DNA of 64,000 bases, taken from assembly GCA_011503125.2 (NCBI GenBank), contig WWBZ02000073.1, positions 2,170,001 through 2,234,000 on the forward strand, read 5' to 3'. The notes below the pieces were generated by a model that searched no databases, had not been told where the DNA came from, and saw only the letters and a list, made by a program, of their open reading frames with translations. Positions 43,255 to 54,957 of this stretch are shown piece after piece (the first letter of the stretch is position 1; every line of letters starts with the position of its first letter). A program made the position numbers and the translations under genes. Source of the stretch: Botryosphaeria dothidea. Taxonomy: Eukaryota > Ascomycota > Dothideomycetes > Botryosphaeriales > Botryosphaeriaceae.

Positions 43255-44952
43255 CTACCAGTACTTGTTGCGTCCGTGGCGCCACTCCCAGGAGCGCATG
43301 AGGCTCGAGTCGCTCGCAATGTCCTCCTTCTGAGCCAGATCCTCCTCGGTCTCCTCGCCCAGCAGAGCCCTCATCGTCCTGGCGCGCTCGCGCTGCATCA
43401 TATCGCCGTTCAGGACCATGTCATGCTCGTGCTGGGCCTGCGTCTCGGCCGGATGCGTGATGGCCGGGCTGGAGGAGTGACGCAGCGGGGTGGTGGGCAG
43501 CGGTGTCATGTAGCTCTGGAGGGTCTCCGACGGGTGGTCCTCAGGGGTCTTCGGGGAGGGGCGCATCTTCTTGTTGGCGAGCTTGACGTCGACGGGGGGA
43601 GGGGCGCGCTTCTTGCAGACCGGAGTGTAGGGCCGGGTCTCGTAGAAAACGTCCTCGCCCTCGCTGTTGCTCTCCCCGTCCTCGCTGTCCTCGTCGAACT
43701 TCTGGCTCCTCTTCTTCTCGCGTCTCTTCTCAGCCTGCTTGGCCTTCTTGGCGGCGTACCAGCGGGCGGTGTCGAGGAAGGTGTCGACATTGTCCTCCAT
43801 CTCCTCCTCCTCGGTGTAGACGCTGTAGTCGTCGTAATCAGTCTCTTCGTCGTCGTCATAGCCGCTGTCGAAGTTGTGGGGGATTTTGTTCCCAGAATTG
43901 ACTATCTCGGGCAGATTGACGGGGCCCGGGACGGCGTTTTCCATCTCCTGGAGGCTGTTGAGCCAGTTAGCGATGACACGAACAGCTTGCATGTTGGTCA
44001 TGGGCTGAGTGTTTGCAGGCGCAGGGGCGGGCATGTTCTCCTCGGGAATCATGACCTGCGGAGATACGAGGGTGAAGGCATCCTCCTTGTCGAAAGTGGA
44101 AGATTGCGAATCGCTACCGAGGTGAGACGAGCCACTGCTGGGAAGGCTGTAGCTGGGCTGGATCTTGTTCATCCTGCAGAAGCCGGCCAGTGCAACACTG
44201 TGCTTGCCAAAGAGATGGAAGAGCAGCGCGGAGGGCCTGAAGGGCTCTTGGAAGAGCTCGTGAAGGCCGAGGATGTCGGGGGTGAGCTGGGCCTCATCGA
44301 AGGCAGTCGAGTCCAGAGCGTTGCGAATGCTGGCGGTCATGGTGGCCGGGTTCTGGCCCTTGGCGAACTTGCGGCTCCTTGAAAAGATTCCCATGTTGTG
44401 CTCGACCTTCAACTTGAACAGGTTCTCCTTGCGCACAACGAAGTCGAGGGTAGCAAGCAACTGAGGGTCGACCAAGACCTGCCAGTGATAGCAGAGGTGC
44501 TCGAGCAAGCCCAAGTAGTTGTAGCCGTGGCCAATCTGCTCGAAAGGGTCGACGGCGTGTGAGCCAATAGCGTGGTACAGCATCGTGTAGAAGAAGTAGA
44601 GGTTGATGGCAGTGATGTAGAACAAGCTCTCGAAGACATGAAGCTCCTCAAGGCAGATCTCGGTATTGCCGGAGGCGCCGGTGTAGTAGATGCAGACATC
44701 GTCGAGATACAGTGAGAGAAGATGATGGTGGAGACCTTGAGCGCCATCGAGAATCTCGACGGTGTCGAAGTCTGGGATGACCTTCGGAAGGAGGTGTTCG
44801 ATCTCACGCGCAGCGGCGTAGATCTGCTCGCGAGCGCAATCCAGAGGCATACGGCTGCTGTTGCGGAAACTGTCGGCCAAGGGAGGCTGATCAGGCCGGG
44901 GAGGCATGTTGACCTCACTGGCGTAAAAGTTGGCGTCGTTAGCGTAAGACAT
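43255..44952 (-). CDS. Large hypothetical protein with helical N-terminus and acidic/basic low-complexity C-terminus
   Basis: Single exon of 565 residues with good codon bias (C/G-ending codons), so coding status is strong. The first 230 residues look like a folded helical domain rich in aromatics (SLYLDDVCIYYTGASGNTEI, FESLFYITAINLYFFYTMLY, NYLGLLEHLCYHWQVLVDPQ). The middle is Ser/Pro-rich. A very acidic stretch (DDDEETDYDDYSVYTEEEEM) is followed by a basic, likely nuclear-localising stretch (AKKAKQAEKRREKKRSQK). The tail ends SWEWRHGRNKYW. I do not recognise the family. A nuclear role is suggested by the charge pattern only. The start at 44952 is the first Met and is preceded by a long CA-rich leader on this strand. 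Confidence 0.8.
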   Translation of the reverse strand: MSYANDANFYASEVNMPPRPDQPPLADSFRNSSRMPLDCAREQIYAAAREIEHLLPKVIPDFDTVEILDGAQGLHHHLLSLYLDDVCIYYTGASGNTEICLEELHVFESLFYITAINLYFFYTMLYHAIGSHAVDPFEQIGHGYNYLGLLEHLCYHWQVLVDPQLLATLDFVVRKENLFKLKVEHNMGIFSRSRKFAKGQNPATMTASIRNALDSTAFDEAQLTPDILGLHELFQEPFRPSALLFHLFGKHSVALAGFCRMNKIQPSYSLPSSGSSHLGSDSQSSTFDKEDAFTLVSPQVMIPEENMPAPAPANTQPMTNMQAVRVIANWLNSLQEMENAVPGPVNLPEIVNSGNKIPHNFDSGYDDDEETDYDDYSVYTEEEEMEDNVDTFLDTARWYAAKKAKQAEKRREKKRSQKFDEDSEDGESNSEGEDVFYETRPYTPVCKKRAPPPVDVKLANKKMRPSPKTPEDHPSETLQSYMTPLPTTPLRHSSSPAITHPAETQAQHEHDMVLNGDMMQRERARTMRALLGEETEEDLAQKEDIASDSSLMRSWEWRHGRNKYW

Positions 44953-46305
44953 GGTGACTTGTTTGAAATTTACTGAATGCGAGCGATTGGATAGTGTGTG
45001 TTATGTGAGGTGGTGTCCTGTATTGATGGACTGAGGAGCAATGAGGCTCGTTACAGGTGAGTTGACTGGGTGAGTTGATGAGAAAACAAGCTCTGGGCTA
45101 GTCCAAGGGGGTGTCGTGTGAAGTTGAATGAAGCCGAGTGAGGTGAAAGGTCAGAAAGGCGGAGAATGAGGTCCTATTCTTGCTCTTTTCCACTTGAAAT
45201 GTTAAATTGGTTGCAATTAGGAGCGCGAAGCTTCTGCTGGGTGATGTTGATGGTCGGTGAGGCGAGTGTGTGAGCTCGACGCTTGGTTCGAGTGACCTGG
45301 AATGCGAGAGTAGCCAAGGAATAGCCTAAAGAGCTGTGTGGAGTGAGGTCGTGTGATGGATCAGCCAATACGCAAGCTCAATGGCATGTATTGGTGATGA
45401 GGAAGGTGTGATGAATGAGCCAGCCAGCTGAACTCCGGTGCCGGTGGTTTTGAAATGACGGAATGTGTGAGGTTATGTGACGGAAGAGGCTTCCTGAGGG
45501 AGTTTCAGGCCTTGAAGGGGTTGGAATGGATGTCTCTGTCAGCTTGAGATGGCGTTGAACGCACGGGAAGCTTTGCGACCGGTGAAGAAATGATGTGTGT
45601 GATGCAAATGGAATTGGATGAGGACTTAGAGAGGAGGGCGGATTATAAAAGACATTTTAGATGCTAGCCCAGTAAGTAAATCGCTTAATGTGGCTGGGGT
45701 TGATGGGGTGGGGCCAGGGTGAAAGGTATCATGAAGTGAAGTGTGGTGTTGAGGCGGAGTCGAACGCAGGTGAGGGAACAAAACGTGATCCCCCACAACA
45801 GCCATTGAAAATATCCGTGGGTCAACCAAAACTAGTTGCAAAGTGGCTCGCAGTAGACAAGAGCCCTGCATGGGGTTTTGTTTGGCAGAAAAGGCGTTGT
45901 GATACGACGAGTGGACATCTTTCAGCCCGACGGCATCCGCGGGCCAGATACACCACATGTTGGTGACTCCATTAAGAATCAGATTTCACATATTCATGGA
46001 GATTTAGATTTCGCAGGAATAGATGGATATTACGCAACCGCGTCGTATGGACGCAGAGGCTTTGGTAAGAAGAGCCTTCAACTGTGACCTGTACCCAAGA
46101 AGAAACAGAATGTACGCAAACGAGCGCAACCGAATCCCTTATCTATCACCACAAGATCCCCTTCTAGAACCGGTATCTTACTTTTGTACATGGAAGAAAT
46201 TAGGTGGAAATACCTCCGACGAATCGGTCCTGCCAGACCGTCAACGAGCGCTCATAATACAGAAAGTAATATATCTGAAACCCCCCACCCCCCCAAAAAA
46301 AAACA
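44953..46305. other. Long CA-rich leader/promoter region between tandem minus-strand genes
   Basis: On the plus strand 44953-45650 is strongly G/T-rich and C-poor, with many GTGAG and GTGTG words. On the minus strand it is therefore rich in CACAC and CTCAC. This strand bias is typical of a long unstructured 5' leader of the gene starting at 44952. The rest up to 46305 holds the promoter and the 3' UTR of the F-box gene. A homopolymer run of C then A lies at about 46281-46303. Confidence 0.5.
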
Positions 46306-47464
46306 TCATTCCTCATCATCTACATAAGCGGGATCGACTTCAATAACAGCAGGCATGGGACCAAGATCCGTGACGTGGGCTCCTGGTAGCTCGATTTGCG
46401 GGATATGCCAAGACTCGTCGTTGAGGCGCTCCACGGTGCTGTTCGTCAGACCCTTGCAACCAAGCAACGACAAAACCTGCGACGTGCGTCAGCGGCGGTC
46501 AATCCAATCATCACCCCGGTAGAAGGCCTACTTGTAGATTTGACAGGCTCCCAATGTGCTTTACTGCGTCTTGGTTGACCTCACCCGCGAGGTCGCAATC
46601 AACCAGCCCCAGCGTCTGCAAATAACTCCTACCTTCCCACTCCTCGTCCAAAAATTTGAGCAGCTCGGCACCGACGTCAAGGCATTTCTTCAGCCACAGT
46701 TCCTTCAGGCCGGGATTCTTCTTTAAAATCTGGCAGAGCTGCCAATCGCTGATCTCGGCACCAACCAACCGCAGAGTTTCCAGGCGGCTCCAGGCCTCGG
46801 CGAACTTGTTCCACTCCGTCCCCGTCCCGGCTTCCGGGAGGGCGCGGTACAGATCTGGCACGCGGCGCGGGCTCCTCGGGCCCACGTCATCTTCCTCGTC
46901 CGTGGTCGAGCCCCAGTTGATAATCCAGCGACGCAGGAATCCGCGGCCAAAGGGATCCTCAATGCGCAGGCACAAGGTGCGCAGGTTCTTGAGACCGGCC
47001 AGGGCGTCTGCGACAGGCGGGGTAAGCGTCCAGATGCTGAGCTCCAGGTGGCGCATGGACATGCAATAGCGGCTCAGAATGGATGAAGTGAGGGCGGTGT
47101 GGAAGGCCAGCAGCGTGTGAGGGCGCAGCTCGGACGCCTGCGGGATGACATGTGCGACGGTGCAGTCTTCAGTGAACGGGTCTGATGCGGTGGACGGGCT
47201 GGACGAAGGGAGGGATCCGACACTGCTATTGAGGCTTCTGGTGCTACGTGAGTACGGAGACGCGGTGGGACTTGTGCTTGAGAGCTGGCTGATCAGGGAA
47301 GACACGCGGGTGGGATAGATGCCCAGGGAGAGGGTCTGCAGACTTGAGGAGGCGAGAACGTATGCGGAGCGGCTGGCTAGAGAGAAGGCGAGGAGAGAGC
47401 GGATAGGCAGGAAGCTTAGAATATGGAGGAGCAGCTCCGAGGGCAGTGAGGTGAGATGCGCCAT
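46306..47464 (-). CDS. F-box protein with leucine-rich C-terminus
   Basis: Exons are 47464..46532 and 46476..46306, giving 367 residues. The 55 bp intron (GTAGGC...CGCAG) joins NLQ to VLSLLGCKGLTNS. The F-box is at residues 4-45: LTSLPSELLLHILSFLPIRS followed by LLAFSLASRSAYVLASSS. It would dock to Skp1 in an SCF ubiquitin ligase. A Ser-rich linker follows. Then come leucine-rich segments (MRHLELSIWTLTPPVADALA, LKNLRTLCLRIEDPFGRG, LETLRLVGAEISDWQLCQIL, LKELWLKKCLDVGAELLKFL, LQTLGLVDCDLAGEV) that look like irregular LRRs for substrate binding. It ends with a short acidic tail. The ATG at 47464 is the first Met before the F-box. Confidence 0.82.
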
Positions 47465-50400
47465 GTTGGAATGTGCCACAGCAGCGAAGTCTAATGCTTC
47501 TCGTCGACGCGGGGAACTTTATTGCGGAGGGCCCTGAGGCTGAGGCTCGTCAGGCGGGCGGGACGGGGCGTGTCGGTGAGCGAGCCCTATTTGCTGAGTG
47601 AGGTTTATTTATTGCTGGATGCGGAAGGATTCCTGAGGAGAGCATCAGCCTGGGCTCGGCAGCCATGACGGTGTGCACGAGGCTTTATCTCTGCGCAGCA
47701 CCCTGGTGGACGGAGCGAATGGGCGCCGGGCGGTTGGCTGGCAAGGGCAGCTCTGGCAAATGACTGCAAACGTACCTGCGGTGGCTCGGAAGAGCTCGCG
47801 ATGCACGGCTGGCTGGTACTGCACCGGGCCGCGCGGAGGAGCCACCACTGCGCTTCTTAAGAGCGGCATCTTCTCGTGTGCGAAAACGCCCGCCGGTGCT
47901 GCGCTCCCACGAGCGCGTCTCAGCTGCACCAGAAAGGGTTGCGGGCGTTGCTTTTGTCGAAACGCGGCCTATCGCATGTGCTGGGGCGAGGTGACGTCTG
48001 AGGCCAGGCACATCATCACTCGCCGCTGAAACACACCCTCATCTGCCCAATGTTGTGCGTCTGATCTGGCGAGCATCGAGGCGACCGCGTTCGGGCGGCA
48101 AAAGCGATGGAGGATGACGCCTGTGGCACGCCGATGACCTGGGAGCCACATGTCAGCAGGCCACAGAGTCGATGAAACCGTCAGCACCCAAGTCGGCCTG
48201 CGATCGAGCGCCAGATGCGGCGTGCAGGTCATTCTAGACGAACGCCGCCCTGTCTCTCGCCCCGAGCCTCGCACCGCAGCGGCCGACATGCCGCATTGTG
48301 AGGTGGCTGCCTTCACGCGAAGGCCGTCGACGCAGGGGTGAGCGCTCGCGACCGACGTGACACGGCGAGCTGCAGCGTGCTCATCTATAAGGCCGCTGCG
48401 CCTCGGAACGAGCTACGCGTCGACTTCTTTTTGTCCCTCCTGCTGCGACCGCGTTGACAGCACACCGCGCGCCCCGTGCCTGGAAAACAACTGGTTCCCA
48501 TGACGGCCTTGCTGCCTGGTCACGATGCTTTTGGCTGGCGGGTGTTGGTTGAGTGACCGCGACCCGGATGCAGAACACACCAGCCCCCACGTGACGCTGG
48601 TGCCTCCGACCACCCGAGCGTCCTGCGATGCGGAAATAACGAGCCCGCGTCCGCGTCGTCGGAGAGATCCACGATGGTGGCGGTAGGAGGACAGTAGCAG
48701 ATAGCCTACGTACGTGTTCTCGCGCGGTCGTTTGGTGCAGTGTCTTGGCCGCCAGTCCGGTCGCTGGAGAAGGAGTCGCATCCCGGGCCTGGGGCGAGCG
48801 ACGGCAACTTCGGCATCGTAGCGGGCGCCGCCACACTTGAGGCGCCGGATATTGTTCGGGGAGATCGATCTGGGGCGCGACAGGCGGAACTTCCAGCGAG
48901 GGCGGGCCTCTTCCGCCGCCAGACAGGGCTGGCCCCTCCCCACCCTCCCTATGTCCGCTAGTTAGCCGCCGCACCGAATCCCGCGCTCGAGCGTTTCACC
49001 TCCGCCTACTATTTCCCTGCTCTTATTCCCTCCCGCTGAGGCTAATGTTAGCGACGGGGAAGCCAGCGACACCGGTGCACCTCGAGCTCATGTCTGTTGC
49101 GAGGCGGAAAAATGGAGATGTTCGGGCCAGGGTCGGAAAACCACGCGCTTTGCATGGACTCTCCTGAAGTCTATTGCCATCGACTTATCTCCACACCACT
49201 ATTCCCCGAGCCTCCTGTGGGCGTGCATTTCTCCGGTGTCGACTTATTTCCCCGATGGTTTGAAGATGCCACCATCCCACCAACAACATGCCCGCCACGC
49301 GGGCGAAGAATGAGGCTGCCGCCTGGCCGTGCAGCCACGGCGTCAGAGCTTAGCGATTGCGCGGATGCCCCTCGCTGGCCGTGACGGCGTGTGCGCCGGA
49401 CGACAAGGCGCTGTTTCGTGCTGCGTCGAGGTGTTGGTTGCGTGGCACTAGACAGCCGGAAAACATTCTGAGGCAAGCATCAACCACCACACGATCGAAG
49501 GGGGTTCCTGCTGCGGCCGTTGCGCCGCCGCATCACACCAAGGCGCCCATGACAAAAAGGCAAGTGATGCGTGATTGCGGAGGGTAACCCAGCAATGAAT
49601 CCCGCGCCGTCCAACGTGCCAGAAAGCGGCGACGTTTAACCTCTGGTGCACGACACGAACACGATCGAGAACTGAGCGCTCGCTTGCCAAAGCGACGAAT
49701 GACGCAGGAAAGCCTGTCTCACTTTTTCCCATCAAACTACTCACAACGCAAAACGAACGGACCCGAGGCCATCCCCTCCTTTGTGACCCCCACTCGGAGA
49801 AGAGCCCCTCATTTTCTCTTCGAACCCCTCATACCGTCACCGCCACGTAGGTCCACAATCCTTGCCCGTCCGCTTGCTTAATGTGGTTGGGAACGCCAGG
49901 CCTCAAGATCCCCGTTTACCACGTTTTACCATCTGCACAACAGACTTCGGCGTGCCGTCTCTCCGCTCCATCCCGCGCCAACGAGCCGTATGGCCGGATC
50001 CTGGCGTGCACACGCAAGGACAATGTACCCCAAGAAAGGGGATGTGCACAAAAAAAAAAGGTGCCACGAGGGAAGGCACCAGGCACGTCTACCATGGGAA
50101 ATTGTCTCCGTTGACGCCACGGTGCTCCAAGACGTAGTAATATCTCATACGCGGGAGCTGACGCGGGCGGCGTGGGCGTTAGCAGTGGCGCGACGTCGTC
50201 ACGATGGGATCTGGGGCTGCCAGCTGACCTGTGTGGCAGTCGTGATGTGGTTCAGGGTCGCCAATTACCCCCTTCCATGACTTCTCACTACACCGGCAGC
50301 TCGCTATCGTGAAGCAAAAAAAAGTATTCAGGAGCGAGTGCATGCAGTGAGCGCCTCGCTCGTATTCACGAACGGGACATACCTGAATCATCTTGGCGAG

Positions 50401-53400
50401 AGACAGAGCACTGTTCTCAATCATCACGGCAGAGAGTCATGCGCAGCCGATAGGATAGGTAGCATCTTCATCACTTTTGCGTGTTCCCATGCAGTATCAC
50501 CATCACGATAATCAACCCACAATGACGAAATGCAGGTCTTGGGCCATAGAAAAAAAAACGGCTCCGGAGAAGTGTGGAGAGCAATCCCCGGTGCCAATCG
50601 GACGAGCCAACCATACGAAAGAGCGTGTGAAAGAACAGACTTCTTCTCGTCGTTGAGCAGAAAACCCGCACCTACAGACCCATCAGTCAGCAACCTTGTC
50701 GCTGCTCATTGCATCACAATCTACCCGTCGCTGCTTTGTCCTTTCCCACTGGCCGCGCGCCTTGCCTCCATTTTAGCTTCCGCGTATCGTTTTCCGCGGG
50801 ATCGACGGCGAATCGACCGGTATGCTGAGTCGCAATGTCGGCATTATCCATGCCACAAACCTTCTTCCTCGCGTCAACAACGTGCTCGCTAAAGCAAACG
50901 CATGGTGCAAGGGTTGGTGAAGAAGCATGACGCGTGAACAGCAGGGGAAGAAAGTGCTGGCCACGAGCAAGCAATATCCCGTTCAACCACGCTCAACGCC
51001 AGCCACTCCTTCTGGCAACATGGTCTTCAAAAAGGAAGGGTCGAAGCATGTCAGAACGTCGCTAGAAGGTGAGATAAAAAAAATTGGAGCAAGGAAAAAA
51101 GCAACACTGGGCCCACAACGCGTGCCTGAAAAGAGCAAAAAGTGAAGGTCGTCGAAACCCTAAAAAGGTTACCCGGCCACGGCGGCCGCTACGTACCCCG
51201 GCAGGGAAAGGGTGCCACGCTCGGCTTTGCTGCCGCTTACCGCCTCCACCATCATTCCCGCCGCGGCGCCCAGAACTTCCAAATACCTTTTTGCCTGGCG
51301 TCGCAAGTGGGTAGCCCCAAGAGTCGAAGTCGTAGCGACAATAACAACGACGCGCGAAGGAAAGGAGAGCGCAAAGAACAGCTCGAGGCCAATGCGCGAT
51401 CGCAATAAACCGTTCAATGGTCCCTTCCTATCTATTGCATCTATGCGAGATCGCTTTATTGATGTGTCAGTAGTCAGTGCAGCCACAGAAAGAGGTGTGC
51501 AAAAAATGGGTCGCACAGATTCAGGGCATCTACGATTGCTTCCCATGCGGCGCGCGCTAGCTCATATCGTCGCGCGACTGATGAATCGCTCATGTCAACT
51601 GCAACGTACGGTAGCATCCCAGCACGCACCTGGGATTCTCGCGTAATATGTCCAAGTCAATCTATGCTGGGTAAAAGACTTGCCAGCAAGACCAGACAAC
51701 AGAGAAGAGCGGTGGCCGCCTGAGGCCCTTGCACCTACACATTGCCTACATGCGAACCTCTGGTTGGTCCCCACCTGTCACTAGTGCAACCAGAGTCACC
51801 AGCAATGATCATACAACCGCCCAGCTCAGCCAGACAGCCTGATGCTCTAGCTCATCCGTCAGAGAAGACCTGACACGCCACGGTCCTAGAGATTCACCGG
51901 CTAGGCATCTACTGTCCCCTAGGGCTGACTGACGCGCAACTTAACGTGACTCCGTTCTCTAACCCTTCCAGAAAACCCTTCTTTTTCTTTCGTACGAGTA
52001 ATAGATTGGATCAATGAGTTCGATCTAATCTGGATAAGATCTGCCGAGAGTCAGAAGCCGATTGCGAAAGGCAAGCCCCGTCTGCCGTGCCGTATGCGCT
52101 GAGTGGTGTCTGTTGCTAGCGCCTGCAGTGGAATGGATGGGCTTTCACCATTCATTAACCATAGCGTGAAGGGCACATTGGCTTGCATCTCTGAATCGAC
52201 CAGCCCGCCCCCTGCTGCAACCAGTTGACTCTGGGTGTGCAAATGATAGAGTAGCATGTGGAGAAGGACTGCATATGCGGCTTGACGAGGTAAAGGAGAA
52301 AACCACGAGATCAAAGACAACAGAATTAGCAGATATATGAAAAAAGCAACCAATCACAGCATGAGAGTGACAGATCTAACGGAGAAACCCTCCTTCTTTA
52401 TTCACATAACCAAAGGAAAATGCTCGGGACCATGACACCCACTTACTCTGCGACGTTCCAGAATGTTGCTGAGGAGGGCGTGATGATGCAAGTAACCCTG
52501 CTCCTGATCCCGGTGCCTGTTCGCAAGCACGCGGCGCCCGGGCCTTCCCGGAGAAGATAAGCAAGGGAAGAGAGAGTGAGCCCTTGTCCAAGCCAGGTGA
52601 TATCATCCTCGTTTTCTTTTTTTTTCCTGTCTTGTGCTGCCAGACGCAATGGCATAGGGGCGCGCAAACCTTAATTAACACTGGACATGATTCGGCCGGG
52701 TTGGCGGGAGCAACCCCTTGTGGCTCTGCGTGGCACGCTTCTGCGCGTCAATTTTTTACCCTACCCTACTCGCCTCGTGGCAGACCGGCGGCTGGTCTGA
52801 TGCTTCTTTGCTGCTGGCACGAGGGACGGGTTATCCTTAGGCTCAAGAAGATTGCGAGGGTCATGAGTCGTGCGGCGCCGTCAAAACGTCACCGCGCTGG
52901 GTTGCCCGCCAGCCAGAGCGCAGGAAGGCTAGAGCCGTGGAACCTCGCCTTGCCTGTCAGTGCACGCGTCCAGACTCCAAACTCCACACAAAGCATCCTC
53001 TCAGACGACGATCGGGCGCGCGCTGGCGCTGAGTGGAGCCCACTCGCCAAGACGCTCAAAACGCACACAGACCACACGGTCAGAGGAGACGAGTCCGACG
53101 ATGGAGATGCCTCTGGCTCCTGCCGCTGCAACGGACCAGCGCACATGTTCCCTCCCTGCTGCCGGCCTGCCACCCCGGGCGCGCCCAACTAGCCGACCGG
53201 TTGATTCACCTGCTAGCGTGCGCCGCCTCGTGGCGAGTCAAGGAATGTCGGCCGGCTAGACGGCGTTGGACCCAGGGAACGCAAAACAAAGTTTAGACGG
53301 GGCGGTTGTCGCACGTGGGAGAAGCAAGTAAGTGTTGCAAAGCAGTTTGCGCCAACGAGCCGCCGGCAGCGGAAGTCGGCCTCAAAACGGGCGCTGTCTC

Positions 53401-53726
53401 CGCGCCCGAACAGAGAATGATGCGCAGCTAGCGTGCCGCCGCCCGCCAGACGGCCAAACGCACGCCGCCTTCTGAAGGCTTCGAGAATCTGGATCGTGCG
53501 CCCACGGCAAGCCCAGCTGAACCCAAAGGAACGTGACGAGACGAAGGTGGAGGCAAGCGGGCTGGCTACTGCGCGGTGGCTCCGCTGGCGGGTGCACGAC
53601 CGTTTGACGCCCAGGGCAGCCCAAGGGACCCTCTCGGTATGCTTCTCTGCATCCAGCAAGCTCGGCAGGTGGAGATGGGGCCGGGCACGTCCAACAATGG
53701 ATGGAACTGCGTCGTCAGGCTGTGGT

Positions 53727-53775
53727 CGTCGCCGTCGTCGTCGTCGCCGCCGCCGTCGTTGTCGTTGTTGTCCCC
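53727..53775. repeat. CGT/CGC-type trinucleotide microsatellite
   Basis: An imperfect run of CGT, CGC and CCG triplets, merging into GTTGT. It accounts for the poly-Arg stretch in the opposite-strand frame and argues that this frame is not a gene. Confidence 0.85.
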
Positions 53776-54931
53776 GTTGCTCCGCCCTTGCCCACCCTCC
53801 GTCCGCCCTTCCGGATCGATGGCTAGTGGCTTGCCGCTCGAACACTACCCGCTCCTGCTGTCCGCCCCGTGGCTCTGCCGGTCGAGATGATGCAACACGC
53901 GGGCGATAAGGGCGCGATGGGCGGATCACTGCGAACCATTCCGGTCGATCCTCTCCCAGCCGCGGGCTGCTGGATTTGGCCATGCTGCTTCTGTACGTCA
54001 GCCCCGAGGCCGCTGGCCTGAGCCCCCTGGGTGTCGCGCATCTGGCGAGCGGAAGGATCTGGTGAGGTGGGCTTAGGGTGTTGGTGACGTTGGGGCCTTG
54101 GGGGGCTGCGCTGCGGTGGGTGCGCGGCTGGACCCTGGCCGGGACTCGCAGGTTGCCGGTGAGCGTTCAGGTGGTAGTGGTGGTTGCTGTGATGAAGACG
54201 GGCTACCAGGGCCATCCATGCCGTGGTTAGCAAAGCGGTTGCTGGTGGTTGGCTGCGGCCGCATCGCAACACCTTCCTCGCGCCATCCCGTGCTGGTCGG
54301 GCTGCTGTCCTGCTGGCTGGCGGGCGGGTGCTGTGGCTCTGGCACCCCACTGCGAGACCGGTCAGTGCCCTCCTGTCGCCTGTCAGCTGTCACGCATGCA
54401 TCAGCATCAGGCAGCATGGCTTCGCGCGGCGACGGAGACGTGTTGTGTGCATTTCTTCACCGCCGCGCCCGCGGCAGCGTCACGTACGTCACGAGGCTTT
54501 GGCGTTGTGGTGATGATTCTCTGCCCAAGGCGCAAGCGAGGGCTGAAGGAGCGCGCGCAGAATCTGGCAGCCAGGCAGGAAGCGCCCAGTGCCCCACTGG
54601 AGGCTGACCCTACCCCACCTTCCGCATCATGCCCTGCGAAAGAAACATTGCTTGCTGGCTTCACCCATACACCCATACACCCACCCAGCGCCATCCCGTC
54701 ACCGTCACAGCATGGTACCGCGTGCGGAGCCGCGACCACGCGGGAGCCTCGCCGTGTCTGTTTTTCCTGCGCGGGCACTGGCAGTCGCCGCGGCTCCGCC
54801 TCGTAGCTCGTGGCCCATCGCTTTCCTGCGTCGTCATCAGCCTGCCTGGATGATGCCCTCTGCGCTGACCCTAAACATTCCGCAACCAGTATCTCCCCCG
54901 ACCCAGCCTTACCCTCGCGCTTCCGTCCAGC

Positions 54932-54957
54932 CGCCGCCGCCGCCGCCGCCGCCGGCC
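54932..54957. repeat. GCC trinucleotide run
   Basis: About eight consecutive GCC/CCG units in noncoding sequence within the gene desert. Confidence 0.85.

Noticed and set aside
43276..44382. 368-codon plus-strand frame opposite the 565-residue hypothetical gene
   Set aside because: The minus-strand frame is longer, has balanced composition, an ATG start with a proper leader, and third-position bias; the plus frame is its shadow.
45740..45830. Possible tRNA on the minus strand (GTTCGACTCC near a stem-like context)
   Set aside because: The T-arm stem does not pair properly and no acceptor or anticodon arm could be built.
48381..48974. Overlapping frames of about 190 codons on the minus strand
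   Set aside because: Two frames on the same strand are open together, both Arg/Pro/Ser-rich and without a domain or splice-consistent extension.
53213..53983. 256-codon open frame on the minus strand in the gene desert
   Set aside because: It contains a poly-Arg run from a trinucleotide repeat, overlaps long frames on the other strand and shows no domain, so it is most likely noncoding.
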